Notes: generated from the sequence alone by a model not told the origin. DNA of 64,000 nucleotides from Azorinus chamasolen (GCA_963576725.1 OY755239.1:56073640-56137639); one strand, 5' to 3'; positions 21,516 to 32,922 are shown, counted from the first letter of the stretch. Translations and numbers: made by a program.

Positions 21516-22110
21516 ATACAGAGATTCTCACTCATATGAGATTCGACATTTGTAGAAAACGTTTATAAATTATTAAATTTCACGTCGATCATAACGTGAC
21601 GGTATATGTCATAGTTGACTTATCACATCTTATTGATTTTATTAAGGTATGAGGAACACCGTTATATCATAGATAACCTCTAATATTTTCATGCAGAGTC
21701 CTTATTAAAGTACCGAAACATTTTCTTAAATTCATTTTCAAGCTGGATTTATGAACGACGCACGACGTATGCCTTTCATATATTATACATTAAAACAAGC
21801 TGCAACTCTAAAAGTTGAAGCAGACAAAAATGTGTCCAGCAGACGACGATACTGACACTGAAAAGGTTTATCCGTTACTGTTCGATATATCTAATCTTAG
21901 TTTCAGGGGATTCTCTGACATGATATGATAAATTCCAGTCCGTAATATCTGTCCTGACAATGCAGCCATTTAGGAATTAGATCAATACATTCACCGACAG
22001 ATGGTTCGCGACTTGATCAACGGGATATGTTCTAGTCTACAGTCTTGACAACAACGGTATGACATTATATTATAGACTGGTGAGTCACATTATACACACT
22101 TCTTGACTAA
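21516..22110. other. unassigned spacer
   Basis: No gene or palindrome recognised. Confidence 0.5.
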
Positions 22111-22112
22111 TA

Positions 22113-22303
22113 CAGTAGAACCTGTCTGGAGCGACCTTATATTAATTGGACACATGCATCTTGAAAAGCAGGTGGTTGCTTAAGACAGGGCAACAATAAT
22201 GCAGAAAGTTCTGCATTACTTTTGACATGTATTAAGCTATCACCTGCCTTACAGACCCATGCTTAGACCTCATTTTGAAAGTCGCTTAAGACAGATGTTA
22301 CTG
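22113..22303. mobile_element. P3 MITE, tip shortened
   Basis: TA|CAGTAGAACCTGTCTGGAGC ... CTTAAGACAGATGTTACTG|TA. The centre is AATGCAGAAAGTTCTGCATT, so the usual CTCCTATAGGAG tip is missing but the hairpin closes perfectly. Confidence 0.88.
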
Positions 22304-22654
22304 TACATATATATACACAATTACCATGCTGCATGCTCTACGCAATATTAAACAAAAACACTACTACTCATGAAATACAATACCTAAATTCACTGTAACG
22401 CATGACTCACAACACAAAGTATTGTTACAGAAACACATTCCTCGATATAGTTCGTAAAAGAAACGAATTATATGATTATTTCATCTTTATAGGAACACAG
22501 CATACATTGGCAATTCCAACCCACCTTACAATAATTAACCTCTCTTCAACAACCACTCAGTACAAGTGTAAATTGTGGTCTTTTAAACATGCAGTAACCC
22601 AATGTTTTTTGTCTTCCGTCATACATTCAGCAGTCATGTGAACACATGTTTGTT

Positions 22655-22731
22655 TATATAGGAGTCGTCTTATCTGGGTCTACTCTGTTTACAAAAGCAT
22701 AGAAAATGCGTATTTATGGAGTAAAGGATTA
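22655..22731. mobile_element. T1 right-arm fragment
   Basis: TATAGGAGTCGTCTTATCTG then GTCTACTCTGTTTAC and GTATTTATGGAGTAAAGG. No left arm. Confidence 0.65.
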
Positions 22732-22743
22732 CGATATTAATAG

Positions 22744-22892
22744 AATCAAGCATGGGTTTTGTTAAAGACGGGGATTTCTATACCCGAGGTTGGTCTGTTC
22801 TAGTCGGAAACGAGCTTTAGCGAGTTTCCGACAGGAACAGACCAACCGAGGGTAAAGAAAACCCCGGCTTTAAACAAAACCTATGCTTGATT
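22744..22892. repeat. hairpin N (large inverted repeat)
   Basis: AATCAAGCATGGGTTTTGTT and AACAAAACCTATGCTTGATT form the outer stem. GGTTGGTCTGTTC / GAACAGACCAACC and GTCGGAAACGAGC / GCGAGTTTCCGAC form the inner ones. The total is about 149 bp and no second copy is in the window. Confidence 0.85.
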
Positions 22893-23940
22893 ATTTTTCT
22901 CGCTGAAATACGCCCTAAAACCAAGTAAATTAACGGACATTGTGAAGTACTACTTTACATTGCGTAATACGACTTCCATATCTAATAGCAACAAACTGCA
23001 GCATAAAAGCGTGACACAAAATGACGTGATTTGTTATGGCAACCAGCGTAAAACATCAATGACTGAGTGACTACAAAACAATGTCTTCGGTTCATTAAAT
23101 AGGCTTTTAAAATGTTTATATGATAAATAGAATTTCATATTCTAGCTAATTACTTATATTAATTTTCATTTAAAAGGTTGTTGACTATAGAAATGTTGGT
23201 ATAATTCTGTAAGAGTTACTTCCCTTTTATTAATTTCGCCTAATCGCGCGTATGAATACACTAGACAAGGGGTGTTCCAGATAAAGACTGCTATTTTTAG
23301 TAACTCAGCTTATCTAGCACGTCTGAGAAGCGAGAAAATTATATATATGCCAGTACAATTTACATTGTATCGGAGAAGACATACACAGTCTACAAGGAAA
23401 AGACTAATTCAGGAACAAATGCAGTGTATAAATGGTTTCTTTGGAACATTAATCTAAGGGACAAAATATTATGTAGGCATTTTCGACGGACTTTTATTTG
23501 TAATTAGGAAATATAAGCACATACGCTGAAGTTAATAGGCAGTCTTTGTTGTTAGTATTATATATTAACTGATACATAATTTTAACTAGAGTCATTACCG
23601 AAGGTGTCTTGCATACCAAACAACCCATTTGCTACAATTATGTGACCAACCACGTATGGAAATGCAAAAGATAACACAGGTAAAACATCAATTTATGCAA
23701 AACGTTCATAGAAAGAGTGGAATGCTTTCAAATATTGCCACAATAGCATCGCTGTATTACAATGTTAAAACTACTTCTATTCAGTAACCAGCCACGTGTT
23801 GAAACTGTTTGTCGTAAAAGCGCATATTATTTTGCACATGGTGATGAATACCGAAACAAATTGATATAATGCTACAAATAGTCGCACCATCGACACAAAC
23901 ATCCCCAGATACATCTTCTCGTGATAATAGACAGCAACTA
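22893..23940. other. unassigned spacer, ~1 kb
   Basis: No MITE, array or convincing coding exon. The frame at 23272-23457 has no recognisable motif. Confidence 0.5.
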
Positions 23941-24146
23941 CAGAAAAACCTATCTAAAACGGCCACTAAATTGCATCAACTATTTTGTGTTAAAGGCAGG
24001 TGGCTGCTTAAAGCAAGGTGAAAGTAAAACAGAACGCTCCTATAGGCGCGTCCTGTTTTACTTTGACCTTGCTTTAAGCAGCCACCTGCCCTAAATACCA
24101 GCTAATTAACATATTGTAGTGCTCGTAATAGAGAGAGGTTTTACTG
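23941..24146. mobile_element. P2 MITE
   Basis: CAGAAAAACCTATCTAAAAC ... GAGAGGTTTTACTG|TA. The hairpin tip is GCTCCTATAGGCGCGT, with one mutation in the shared 14-mer. Confidence 0.88.
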
Positions 24147-24567
24147 TAATACTTTGTATTCGTTATAAATTTGCATCTACAGACAGTGACACGGGTCATG
24201 AGATAAGATTGAATACCACATGCATAGTTTCAAGTGATGATATTTTGGAACAGATTCAATATATATTTGAATAATATTCCAAATAAATGGTTGTCTACAG
24301 ACGGATTTGTTGATGAACAAATGGACAGACGGAATCCCTATTCCCTGTTGTAGGAAAATGATTGGGTAACATGACATGTTAGGTATACATATAACGTTCA
24401 GCTGTAATTAATGCAAAGAAATGTCATACTGTATATCATAATATGCCCGTCGGCAGCGTGCCATTACCATATTCATATGATAAACGTTTCGCTCTCTGAT
24501 ACAGCACACTAAGTGGTGTAGCAGTTAAATGAACGTCAGATAATGTACTCCATTACACGATTCTGGG
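24147..24567. other. unassigned spacer
   Basis: Nothing recognised. Confidence 0.5.
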
Positions 24568-24697
24568 TCCATGCTTATAAAGCTTTTTAGTTGAGTCTGA
24601 GTTTATTCTCAAGGTTTTGATTGGTCAGATTTGAGCCTTACCAATCAAAAATTTGAGGACGAACTCAGACTCAACTAAAATATTTTATAAGCATGGA
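24568..24697. repeat. hairpin family M, copy 2
   Basis: CCATGCTTATAAAGC / ATTTTATAAGCATGG stem. Inner TTGAGTCTGAGTTTATTCTC pairs with GAGGACGAACTCAGACTCAA, and TTGATTGGT with ACCAATCAA. Like the 12.35 kb copy it carries TTATAAA near the ends. Confidence 0.82.
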
Positions 24698-24802
24698 TAC
24701 TGGTATATAAGTTCAATGTTGGTGCTCAATATTTCACAGAAATAGCATCTTTCTTGCATAACCCACTGTCAAGGTGCTTGCTGTGTTTAGTGGCAAGACG
24801 TA

Positions 24803-25158
24803 CAGTGCTCCCTCCCTACAACGACCCTCTCAATAACGAGTCCCTCCTTACAACAACGCATGTCACTGTCACAACAAGGCTCCAGACACAACTTTTTTCC
24901 ATCGTATTTTCTTTATGCCTCCATCAAACCCTATGTTGTGACCACTCTTTAGAATCGTCACTTTGTGACGATTCTAAAGAGTGGTCACAACATAGGGTTT
25001 GATGGAGGCATAACGGTTTTAGTGCTCGAAATACACCTTATCTGGGGATCTGCAAACAAGCTAATTATGTTTGATTTTCCCTCCCTATAACAACTCCCTC
25101 TGAACAACACACACAATCTTCGTATCCCAAAGGGTGTCGTTGTAGAGAGGGAGCACTG
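24803..25158. mobile_element. P6 MITE carrying an H1-type core
   Basis: Outer ends TA|CAGTGCTCCCTCCCTACAAC and GTTGTAGAGAGGGAGCACTG|TA. The central ~100 bp (24912-25012) is a near-perfect palindrome containing GACCACTCTTTAGAATCGTC, which is also the H1 core. H1-like end sequence (CACCTTATCTGGGGATCTG) is present inside. A twin in inverted orientation lies at 40240-40600. Confidence 0.88.
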
Positions 25159-25446
25159 TACCACTAACTCTGTCAATATGGAAGTACTGCGGAACCTACC
25201 ACCCACACTTCCTGAGAACTGCTCTTTATACGGAAGGATGTTAAAAAGTGTGGGTGTTGGATTTGTTATAGTCATTTTATGAGCTGACTAGAATCTTTAA
25301 TTTGCTTTCTTTTACTATCGCCGCCTACTATTGCAATGGTTTTTGTCAAATCAATTAAATGTAATGAGTTTAAGTCAGGAAAAGCATGCATGTGAAAACT
25401 GCTGTATCAAATTATAGTACGTATTATCTCTTTTGCTTCTAATATC

Positions 25447-25790
25447 GTATCTGCGACTACCTTTGCAAACAGTTTGGATCGAGGTGAGATGCCGAGTTAC
25501 TCGGCGTCTCATCTGGATCCAAACTGTTTGTTACTTTGACTGTTATCTAACACAAAACTGAAGAAAAGTAAACATAAAAATATAGTTGACGACAAAGTTT
25601 GTCGACAACATAATGTATACAAAGAGCGTTGTTATATTCCTGGTCCTTCGGGATCATCAATTTCAATGTGCGAGGGGGCGTGATTAGTGCTCCACCTTTA
25701 ATAGCTGCTCATGAACAGACACAATAAAACCGAATCTGCATTTTTCTCTTTTTCGCATTGCTGTTTTTGCTGTCAAAGAAACTCCTACTT
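25447..25790. mobile_element. T5 element with long 3' flank repeat
   Basis: The T5 hairpin (25467-25532, tip GCCGAGTTACTCGGC) is followed by about 250 bp containing CCTTCGGGATCAT and GAACAGACACAATAAAACCG. The same order is found at 49465-49870, so T5 cores here belong to a longer element. Confidence 0.75.
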
Positions 25791-26597
25791 TCAGAATGTA
25801 ACGCAAAATGAATTATTCATAATTCCTTTTTACATGTGGACACGAATAATTTTACATTCAAAGTGTTACAACCTTATACTGAAAGTAACATGAAAATAAG
25901 TACATGCTTCAAAGCAGTGCAGATTCCAACTGAATACGTCATAATGATATTGGTAACAATTACAAACCTGAACAATGAAAACCTCAAGACGATTTCGAAA
26001 TCTGTATGTTACAGGGAACTATGTAGGACGATTAACGCAAATAATGCATCATGCTTTGTGGCATTTCAGTTTGCTTCATGTTAAATGCATCATGTTTTAT
26101 GATTATTGCATGCCACGATGTGCTTTCTACTTTCTTTGAAGTTTATTCCTCGATTCGACATTCAACCTTCTCTAAACTTATTTATTGATTATTATAAATG
26201 TCAAATGATTTGCTTGGTGCTTGATGCTTTATGCGTGGTGCGTTGTTTCGACTTCGTTACGTTCGACACCGGCCTTTGTCGTACTCTAGCAACCAATTCA
26301 GAGGCACGGACTAAAACGCTGAAGTGATTTGCCGAAAGAAATATACTATATATTATATACTTATGTCAACACCTGTACGATGAACCAGAATATTATGAAT
26401 GGAAAAGTGTCATTTATGTAGTTATTGTTGTTTGTTTAAAGAAGCTTGAGTATACATTAAAATGTTATATCTGATAAACAACTATATTTCACTAAAACTA
26501 ATTCGATTTAAACACATATCATCACAGAATATTATGGCGGGGGATATCATAAAAATGATGTTGCTTTTGGTACAATTTTATTTCATTGCTTGTATGT
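25791..26597. other. unassigned spacer
   Basis: Several short open frames (up to 82 codons) with no recognisable domain. No palindrome. Confidence 0.5.
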
Positions 26598-26708
26598 CCG
26601 TCTGATCAAAATCTGCCCTGTTTGCTGATGATCTGTCATTATAGATATGATTCTATATAGTTTGCCATGGTAACACATTTCTGTGTCCATGTGCTATTCT
26701 AACAATAT
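26598..26708. mobile_element. T1 right-half fragment
   Basis: CCGTCTGATCAAAATCTGCC, TAGATATGATTCTATATAG and CTGTGTCCATGTGCTATTC match the T1 tail. It ends exactly where the P1 end begins. Confidence 0.65.
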
Positions 26709-26709
26709 A

Positions 26710-26808
26710 CAGTAAAACCTCTCTAAACTGGAATTCTAGTACAGAAGAATTTTGAACCTTTTATGCAGGTGGCTGCTTAATACAGGATGAAAGTCATTCA
26801 GAAAGCTC
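26710..26808. mobile_element. P1 left half
   Basis: TA|CAGTAAAACCTCTCTAAACT to CATTCAGAAAGCTCC. It stops at the hairpin tip and T-type debris follows. No right half was found nearby. Confidence 0.8.
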
Positions 26809-26966
26809 CTTCATATAAACGCTTTTTCTCCTGTAGGAACCGTCTGATCTGGGTCTTGCAAACAGAGTTGATCTAGATCAGACGGCTCCTGTAGAAATCG
26901 TCTGATCAGGGTCTTACAAACACACACGGGCCAGATCAAAAGTCGTCAATATGAGGGAAAGGGTTA
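26809..26966. mobile_element. compound T1/T2 debris
   Basis: Two partial GATCAGACGGCTCC-type hairpins in a row (tips near 26830 and 26890), then the T2 right end CAATATGAGGGAAAGGG|TTAA. Confidence 0.65.
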
Positions 26967-27249
26967 AACATTGTTACTGCAATTAGGTTTTGATTTGCGT
27001 GATCACCAAATACCATCCTTTTGTAACGGATTAAATCTCAAGGAGATGGCGTATGGTAAAATATGACTTATAAAGGCGACCTCTTCAATCCGGAAGAGGT
27101 TTTGTCGTACCCTTTATTACTTTTCTACAGTCACTCTGATTGCAGCTCAATCATTGCGTACACTAGCGCGATAGGTGGATACAGTTTGTTTCACTTAAAT
27201 GTTTTCGTTTTACATGCACTTTACCACTGTATTTTCCATTGCGGTTGTT

Positions 27250-27600
27250 GTAGATAAGTCAGAGAGGGGATACGTTTATTTACACTGAGTGTTTGTCTTT
27301 CAGGGTGGGGATTTAATAAGTATGAGGTTGGGCGCCCTTAAACCGGTTTAACCCCCAGTGACAATAGTCACTGACCGTTCCAAGTCGGTACTTCCATCTT
27401 CCCCTTATTGTTTGTTTGTTATGTCCGTGCGTTTCTTTGTGTCTTTTATATACATGTACGTTTGTTGTTTGTCGTTGTGGTGTTGTTTGGACGGTTGTGT
27501 GTTTTGTATGCGATGTTTCCTGCATGCATGACTCATACATGTACGTTTTGCAATGATTATATGTCCAGTATTTTGGCATTTGATAACCTCGTAAAATGAA
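27250..27600 (+). mobile_element. 3' fragment of a Penelope-like element
   Basis: From GGGGATACGTTTATTTACAC through GGTTGGGCGCCCTTAAACC, TTTAACCCCCAGTGAC and CTGACCGTTCCAAG to a T/G-rich stretch, this matches the sequence downstream of the Penelope-like RT gene at 48308-48480 in the same order. There is no RT coding upstream of it. It contains two small hairpins (TTAAACCGGTTTAA and CAGTGACAATAGTCACTG), the second preserved only partly in the 48 kb copy. Open frames on either strand here are not genes. Confidence 0.75.
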
Positions 27601-27934
27601 CACGTGTTTATGTAATTAAACAATATGGGATTTACACAAAACATAGTAGGCTTTGAATAAATGGCATAGCCAAAATTGCTGGAGTTATTAGACGAGGAAT
27701 TGGTGAATAATGAAGATAATTCATAACATTTATTTTGTCAATAAAGTGTTTTAATTGTGAGTTTGGAAATTGAATATGGATAATAAGGTAATACGTATGG
27801 GTTTGTTGCTATTAAATCAAATAAAATAAATACAGGAATTATTGACAGCTATGTGCCGTCCCTTACTAGTAGTGTTTTGATGAATATTGAAATGTGTGTG
27901 ATATCTATTCCATATATGTGTTATGTTATCTCTT
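27601..27934. other. unassigned spacer
   Basis: AT-rich, nothing recognised. Confidence 0.5.
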
Positions 27935-28050
27935 ACCTGATGAATATTCATGTAAGAGATAATGTTACTTAACTATGACTATATATTAGCTTAGTTTATA
28001 ACAGTATATGGACACAGGGAAGTTGAATATTGCAAAAAACTGTAGAATCA
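27935..28050. mobile_element. T1 tail fragment
   Basis: TGATGAATATTCATGTAAGA and GGACACAGGGAAGTTG match the reversed T1 tail. The hairpin is absent. Confidence 0.55.
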
Positions 28051-28060
28051 AATCTGTATA

Positions 28061-28264
28061 CAGTAAAACCTCTCTATAACAGCCTCTAAATTGTGTTAAT
28101 TAGTTGGTATTTAGGGCAGGTGGCTGCTTAAAGCAAGGTGAAAGTAAAACAGAGCGCTCCTATAGGAGCGTTCTGTTTTACTTTCACCTTGCTTTTAGCA
28201 GCCGCATGCCTTTAACACAAAATACTTGATGTAATGTAGTGGCCGTTAGAGAGAGGTTTTACTG
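28061..28264. mobile_element. P2 MITE, complete
   Basis: TA|CAGTAAAACCTCTCTATAAC ... GAGAGGTTTTACTG|TA with tip CGCTCCTATAGGAGCG. Few mismatches between arms. Confidence 0.92.
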
Positions 28265-28484
28265 TAACTACATAAGCAAACACGGCTCCAGGACCGAGTT
28301 TGTGGTAGCAAACGTAGTTTATTCTTTCAAAACTATGATTCGAGTAGTATATTTTTATATTGTGACATTATATTCATAATAAACAATACTATATTCCTTT
28401 ATTTCAATACCGACACCATTTCCATCCTAGAAACCATATATTGTACCTGTAGACGCATCTCTTTTTTTCTGCAATTACATTATA

Positions 28485-28698
28485 CAGTAAAACCCATTTA
28501 ATCCGGATTTTCTAGCAGAGACGAATTTAGAAGCGTTTAAACAGGTGGCTGCTTAATGCAGAGCGAAAATCGTGCAGAAAGCTCATAGACGAGCTTTCTG
28601 CATGACGTCACCATGTAATGCCATTCATTAAGCTGTCACACGTCTCTAAGACCGATATTTATATTAAATTGAACATCGGGTTTAGAGTGGTTTTACTG
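28485..28698. mobile_element. P1 MITE
   Basis: TA|CAGTAAAACCCATTTAATCC ... AGAGTGGTTTTACTG|TA. The tip is altered to AGCTCATAGACGAGCT, and a short insertion (TGTAATGCCATT) breaks the right arm. Confidence 0.88.
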
Positions 28699-28699
28699 T

Positions 28700-29046
28700 A
28701 ATAATGACTGCATCAATTCCTTGATTAGCGATAACAGTCATATCAGCTTGTTCAATTACTATGTGTTATATTGTTTTGTCAGGTGATCGGATGGGTCCAG
28801 ACGGTGAATCAAATGAGTATACCAGGTGCAGCCTTACAACAAGCTTAGGACGGATAAGTACGATAGCCACGTGTGTCTATCGAAATCGTCTAACTGGACA
28901 TTGATATGGCCACGAGCAATGATATTATGCACACGGGTTGGTTTGGACAAGAAGACTCAAATATTTCCATATTAACAAAGGTACATCTTCTATCCTGGTG
29001 TACGGACTCACAACTGTTTGTTTATATTCCATAAATATTCAAAGTA
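28700..29046. other. unassigned spacer
   Basis: Less AT-rich than its surroundings (28780-28960) but without an open frame of note. Confidence 0.45.
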
Positions 29047-29215
29047 TGGTAGACTCTGTCTTCAGCGACCTTATATTAATTGGAAACAGAAATCTGAAAA
29101 CGCAGGTGGTTGCTTAATGCAGGGAAAAAGTAATGCAGAAAGCTATAGGAGCAGCCTGTCCTAGATACCTATAGTTATACCTCTTTTTAATGATCGCTTA
29201 AGACAGGTTATACTG
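29047..29215. mobile_element. P3 MITE, right hairpin arm deleted
   Basis: TAGACTCTGTCTTCAGCGAC ... CTTAAGACAGGTTATACTG|TA. The hairpin breaks off after GCAGAAAGCTATAGGAGC. Confidence 0.8.
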
Positions 29216-29347
29216 TACGTCAATTAATTGTCTTTGTATGACTCTAGTTACAGCGGACTACGTCAAATTTCAATATATCCAAAGCTTGCTTTGTTATATT
29301 ATTAGTCAAAGAACTGATTGGTGCGTTATTATATTTCAATAACGTAT

Positions 29348-29530
29348 ATAGCAGAATCTCTCTTAAGCGACCACCAAAAAGAGGTATAATCGTGGTTATG
29401 TAAGGCAGGTGGTAACCTAATTCAGGTAAAAAATGCAGATAGTTCCTATAGGAGATTTCTGCATTACCTTTGGCCTGCATTAAGCAACCACCTACGTTTT
29501 AAGGCTCCTATGTTCAATAAATGAATGGCC
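29348..29530. mobile_element. P3 MITE, right end worn
   Basis: AGCAGAATCTCTCTTAAGCG and the hairpin GCAGATAGTTCCTATAGG / AGATTTCTGCATTACC. The right terminus has lost its ACTG. Confidence 0.78.
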
Positions 29531-30170
29531 GCAAACTGGCAATCCCAAGTCTGTCAACAATAGTATCTACATATGCGTGCCATTTCGTTTAATCCACTTT
29601 ATTGTACAGATATTTCAACACGTTTTAGAGTATATAACTTTAAGCACAATGATTTAATAAAGCTGTTACAATAGTTTAATAAATAACGTTACGATGCGTC
29701 TAGTCTGACAAAAAACATAACTGACAAACACACAACTATATCCATATTTTCGAGTTAAGTGTAGATAAGGACATGGTTGGACGTGGAATACATTGGAAGA
29801 CTATATACGCATGCCATATGTCGTTAGATAGTTAAACATGGTCCTAAATTCGTAGTTAGAATGTTTGATACATTTCACTTGCGTATGTTTCTTAGTGCAA
29901 TTACTGTGATTCAGTAAATACAGCGTATACCATCTACGACAAGCAGAGCATGCAAACAAACAGTGTAAGGAATGTTTACAAAAATAATCAGACAACACAT
30001 GGACAACTCCAACCGGCATTAATTATCTGTCTCTACATGTCATGTATGCAGCAAGCAGAAATGACATTGACTCTAGATGTTGTCTTTGAGTCCATAGTGC
30101 AAAAACACATATAGCCCTACTAACGGATACCAACAATCCACCTATAAGTTCATAAGACATGCATATTCCC
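29531..30170. other. unassigned spacer
   Basis: No gene or repeat recognised. Confidence 0.5.
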
Positions 30171-30174
30171 TTAA

Positions 30175-30394
30175 CCAATTACCTCATAGGCTATTTTAGA
30201 TTTAATCTCATTGAAAAAATCTACCGAAAAAGAGCATTAACTGGAGAAAATGACAATTTTAGAATTTTGTAGTTTGAAACCATTGTGATAAATAGAGCAT
30301 TTGCTCCTATAGGAGCAAATGCTCTATTTATCACAATGATTTCACATAGTGACTTTTACAGAGTCGTAAAAAGTCGTAAATATGAGAGAAAGGG
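30175..30394. mobile_element. T3 MITE, complete
   Basis: CCAATTACCTCATAGGC ... GAGAGAAAGGG between TTAA at 30171-30174 and 30395-30398. A perfect hairpin TAGAGCATTTGCTCC / GGAGCAAATGCTCTA with the shared tip GCTCCTATAGGAGC. Confidence 0.92.
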
Positions 30395-30589
30395 TTAATG
30401 TAGAGTAAATCAGTGTATGACATTACCGTACATGGTTAATCGATACCACTCGAACACATAGTCAAACTTCTTTGATACTGACAAAATAGTAAACGATAAC
30501 GCTATTGATATAACATTAATCTAAGATATTTGGTAGGCATATATTTCACTAGTTATTACAATGAACGTCAATACACGTTGCCCGTTTAA

Positions 30590-30911
30590 CCCTTTACTCC
30601 ATGCTTTTTATGTAAGAAATAATGACATCATGAATATTAATTAGAATAACTGGTATAACAGCACATAGGTACATGCTGTTTTGATCATGACAGAAATTGT
30701 ACAAACATATATCGAGGGCTTGGTGCAAAACTATTGTAACTCCTTCACTTTGTGAAGGAGTTACAATAGTTTTGCACCAAGCCCTCGATCTATATTATAT
30801 CATAAGCAATCAAAGCAGACTTTGGTCAGACGGCTCCTATAGGATCCATCTAAGCTGGGTCTACTCTGTTTGCAAATGCGTAGAAATGCGTATTAATGGA
30901 GGAAAAAGGTT
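30590..30911. mobile_element. T1 MITE hosting hairpin O
   Basis: CCCTTTACTCCATG after TTAA, the reversed T1 tail, then hairpin O, then CTATATTATATCATAAGCAA and the T1 core (CAGACGGCTCCTATAGGATC). The right end ATGGAGGAAAAAGG is mutated. Confidence 0.82.
30711..30789. repeat. hairpin O: perfect 38 bp inverted repeat, 3 nt loop
   Basis: Arms begin ATCGAGGGCTTGGTGCAAAA and are complementary over all 38 bp around TTT. The T1 sequence continues on both sides (CATAT ... CTATATTATA), so this is an insertion into the T1 element. Confidence 0.93.
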
Positions 30912-31583
30912 TGATAGCGTAAGTTTTATGGACACTATCATTGCAAACAGTTAATGTCCTATTATGCGTGTAACATGCAAAGAAGAACCACACTGTTTCT
31001 AAATATTGAGCAGTGTAGTTTGATTTCAGGAATTAATGTAAACTTATTTCCCTGTGGCGCATGATGTAGCGTATAATGCCGACTATCCTATTCTGCACAC
31101 ATCGATTGTAACATTGTATGACTATGTGAAGGATACACCGATAAGAAACCCCCTATCGTGAAGAAGTTCAAGTTATATAATGATTACAACTACATGTATA
31201 TATATTATAACAGTACGGGAATGTGTGTGCACTGAATGCAAGACTTAAAAGTGACTGTAATGCTGTTATAGTGATGTTACTTGCTAGTTACATGTTGCAT
31301 TTGAATGCAAGTACATGCATCTAAACTTACAACCAGATCAAATACAGCCTTTTATCGCAACATGCTTGTGTCTGTGAATCTCGAAATGCATGATTTATTT
31401 TATTACTTATCGTCGACGGTATGATCCAAAACTATAATATTATTAACGATCAATTGGTTAATAAGCGTTTCTTACAAATGAACTTATTGGCTTTCGCAGC
31501 AACAATATCATTTTAGTTTACAGAAAGAATTCCTAAAAGCTCGTTATGTGTCGATAACGGATATCTGCATGTTCTACTAAATA
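30912..31583. other. unassigned spacer
   Basis: Nothing recognised. TGTTACTTGCTAGTTACATG and nearby ATGCAAG direct repeats are short. Confidence 0.5.
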
Positions 31584-31786
31584 CAGTAAAACCTCTCTTA
31601 ACCGGACATTAAATTTAGTATAAATATAGGTCTTCGAGACAGGTGACAGCTTAATGCAGGGTGGAAGTCATGCAGAAAGCTCCTCTAGGAGCTTTCTGCA
31701 TGACTTTCATTCTGCATTAAGCAGTCACCTGCCTAAAATATCTAAATTCTTCTCTACTAGAATTCCGGTTAAGAGAGGTTTTACTG
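31584..31786. mobile_element. P1 MITE, complete
   Basis: TA|CAGTAAAACCTCTCTTAACC and GGTTAAGAGAGGTTTTACTG|TA match exactly. The hairpin over AGCTCCTCTAGGAGCT is nearly perfect. A good reference copy for P1. Confidence 0.94.
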
Positions 31787-32436
31787 TAGTTGTGTTTCCG
31801 TTACCAAACATGCACTAGTTTGCACTTCAGAATTAATAGTACATACGAGCCCTTTTATGTCATTAGATATAAAAGCGTATATTTAACATGTGTTTACCGG
31901 ATTTGAATTCTAAACTGCTGAGGCTGAATTATCTGTTTTAGATGTGAAATATTAAAATAATCGTGTTTAGATTATACACAACAAATATTTGTAAGTATGT
32001 GCTCAGTAGACTATCAAACTTTTATTCAACCGAAGTATAAAATGATTAATATTGATACAGGCAATCTGTGTCTGGCAAGTGGTAGATGGATAAAATTGCG
32101 TGCATAAATAGAAAACAATTCAACAGTAATTGCAAATGGAATGTATGGTTTTTCAGCCATTAACGCAGAACATAATAATGTTCATTTCTGAGACTTTAGA
32201 AGCATTTTAGACGACACGTTTGAAAAAGCTGGGTGTCTTTATCAGCGGCATTCGGTAATCTCGGGGATATCAAAATGTTTATTCTAGCAATGAAGAGATT
32301 CCCTAGTAATATGGTATTCCGATGATTCATAAAAATGAAATCATATCTTAGATATAGTGCTCCCAGTAATAGAAGCATTACATATCCCGCATCGAACACA
32401 TTATAATCCTTCTCTTCTCCATTCATATTAAACAAC
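31787..32436. other. unassigned spacer
   Basis: The minus-strand frame at 32196-32435 (79 codons) has no recognisable domain. It ends at the H1 element and is not called. Confidence 0.5.
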
Positions 32437-32615
32437 TTCAGAGCTACAGATAAAGGTGCGTACCAAAATTCTTTAATGATCGCTATTTCTCCACCAAATT
32501 CTATACTGTGACCACTCTTTAGAAAGTAAAGAGTGGTCTTAGTATAGGCCTCAGTAGAGAATTAAAGAAGCTGTTGTTGAAACTGTTTAAATTTGCGTAT
32601 CTTATCTGAACCTCT
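32437..32615. mobile_element. H1 MITE
   Basis: CAGAGCTACAGATAAAGGTG ... CTTATCTGAACCTCTG. The hairpin tip is shortened: CTCTTTAGAAAGTAAAGAG. Confidence 0.8.
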
Positions 32616-32714
32616 GTTAACAGCATAGAAGCGAGCATAAAGGTCACTAGCAAACCTTAAACTATGAATGTGCATTTGTTAGACATATACCTTACATCGG
32701 TTGAATTATGAATT

Positions 32715-32922
32715 ACAATAGAACTTGTCTTAAGCGGCCCTCAAAAAGTGGTCTAAATATGAATAAGTAAAGCCCTTTATAGCTGAATACAGGTCAAACG
32801 TAATAAACATAACTCCTACAAGATATTTCTGCATTACTTTTTGCCCTGCATTAAGCAACCACATGCTTTGTAAGACGCCTATGTTCAATATATGAATGGT
32901 CGCTTAGGATAGGTTCTACTGT
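32715..32922. mobile_element. P3 MITE, arms diverged
   Basis: AATAGAACTTGTCTTAAGCG ... GGATAGGTTCTACTG|TA. The left hairpin arm is heavily mutated while the right arm (GCATTACTTTTTGCCCTGCA) is well kept. Confidence 0.8.

Noticed and set aside
27321..27378. SECIS-like pattern (ATGA ... AAACC ... GTGAC) in the 3' module
   Set aside because: The expected stem does not pair well, and the GTGAC belongs to a separate hairpin with GTCAC. Not enough to annotate; left as a test.
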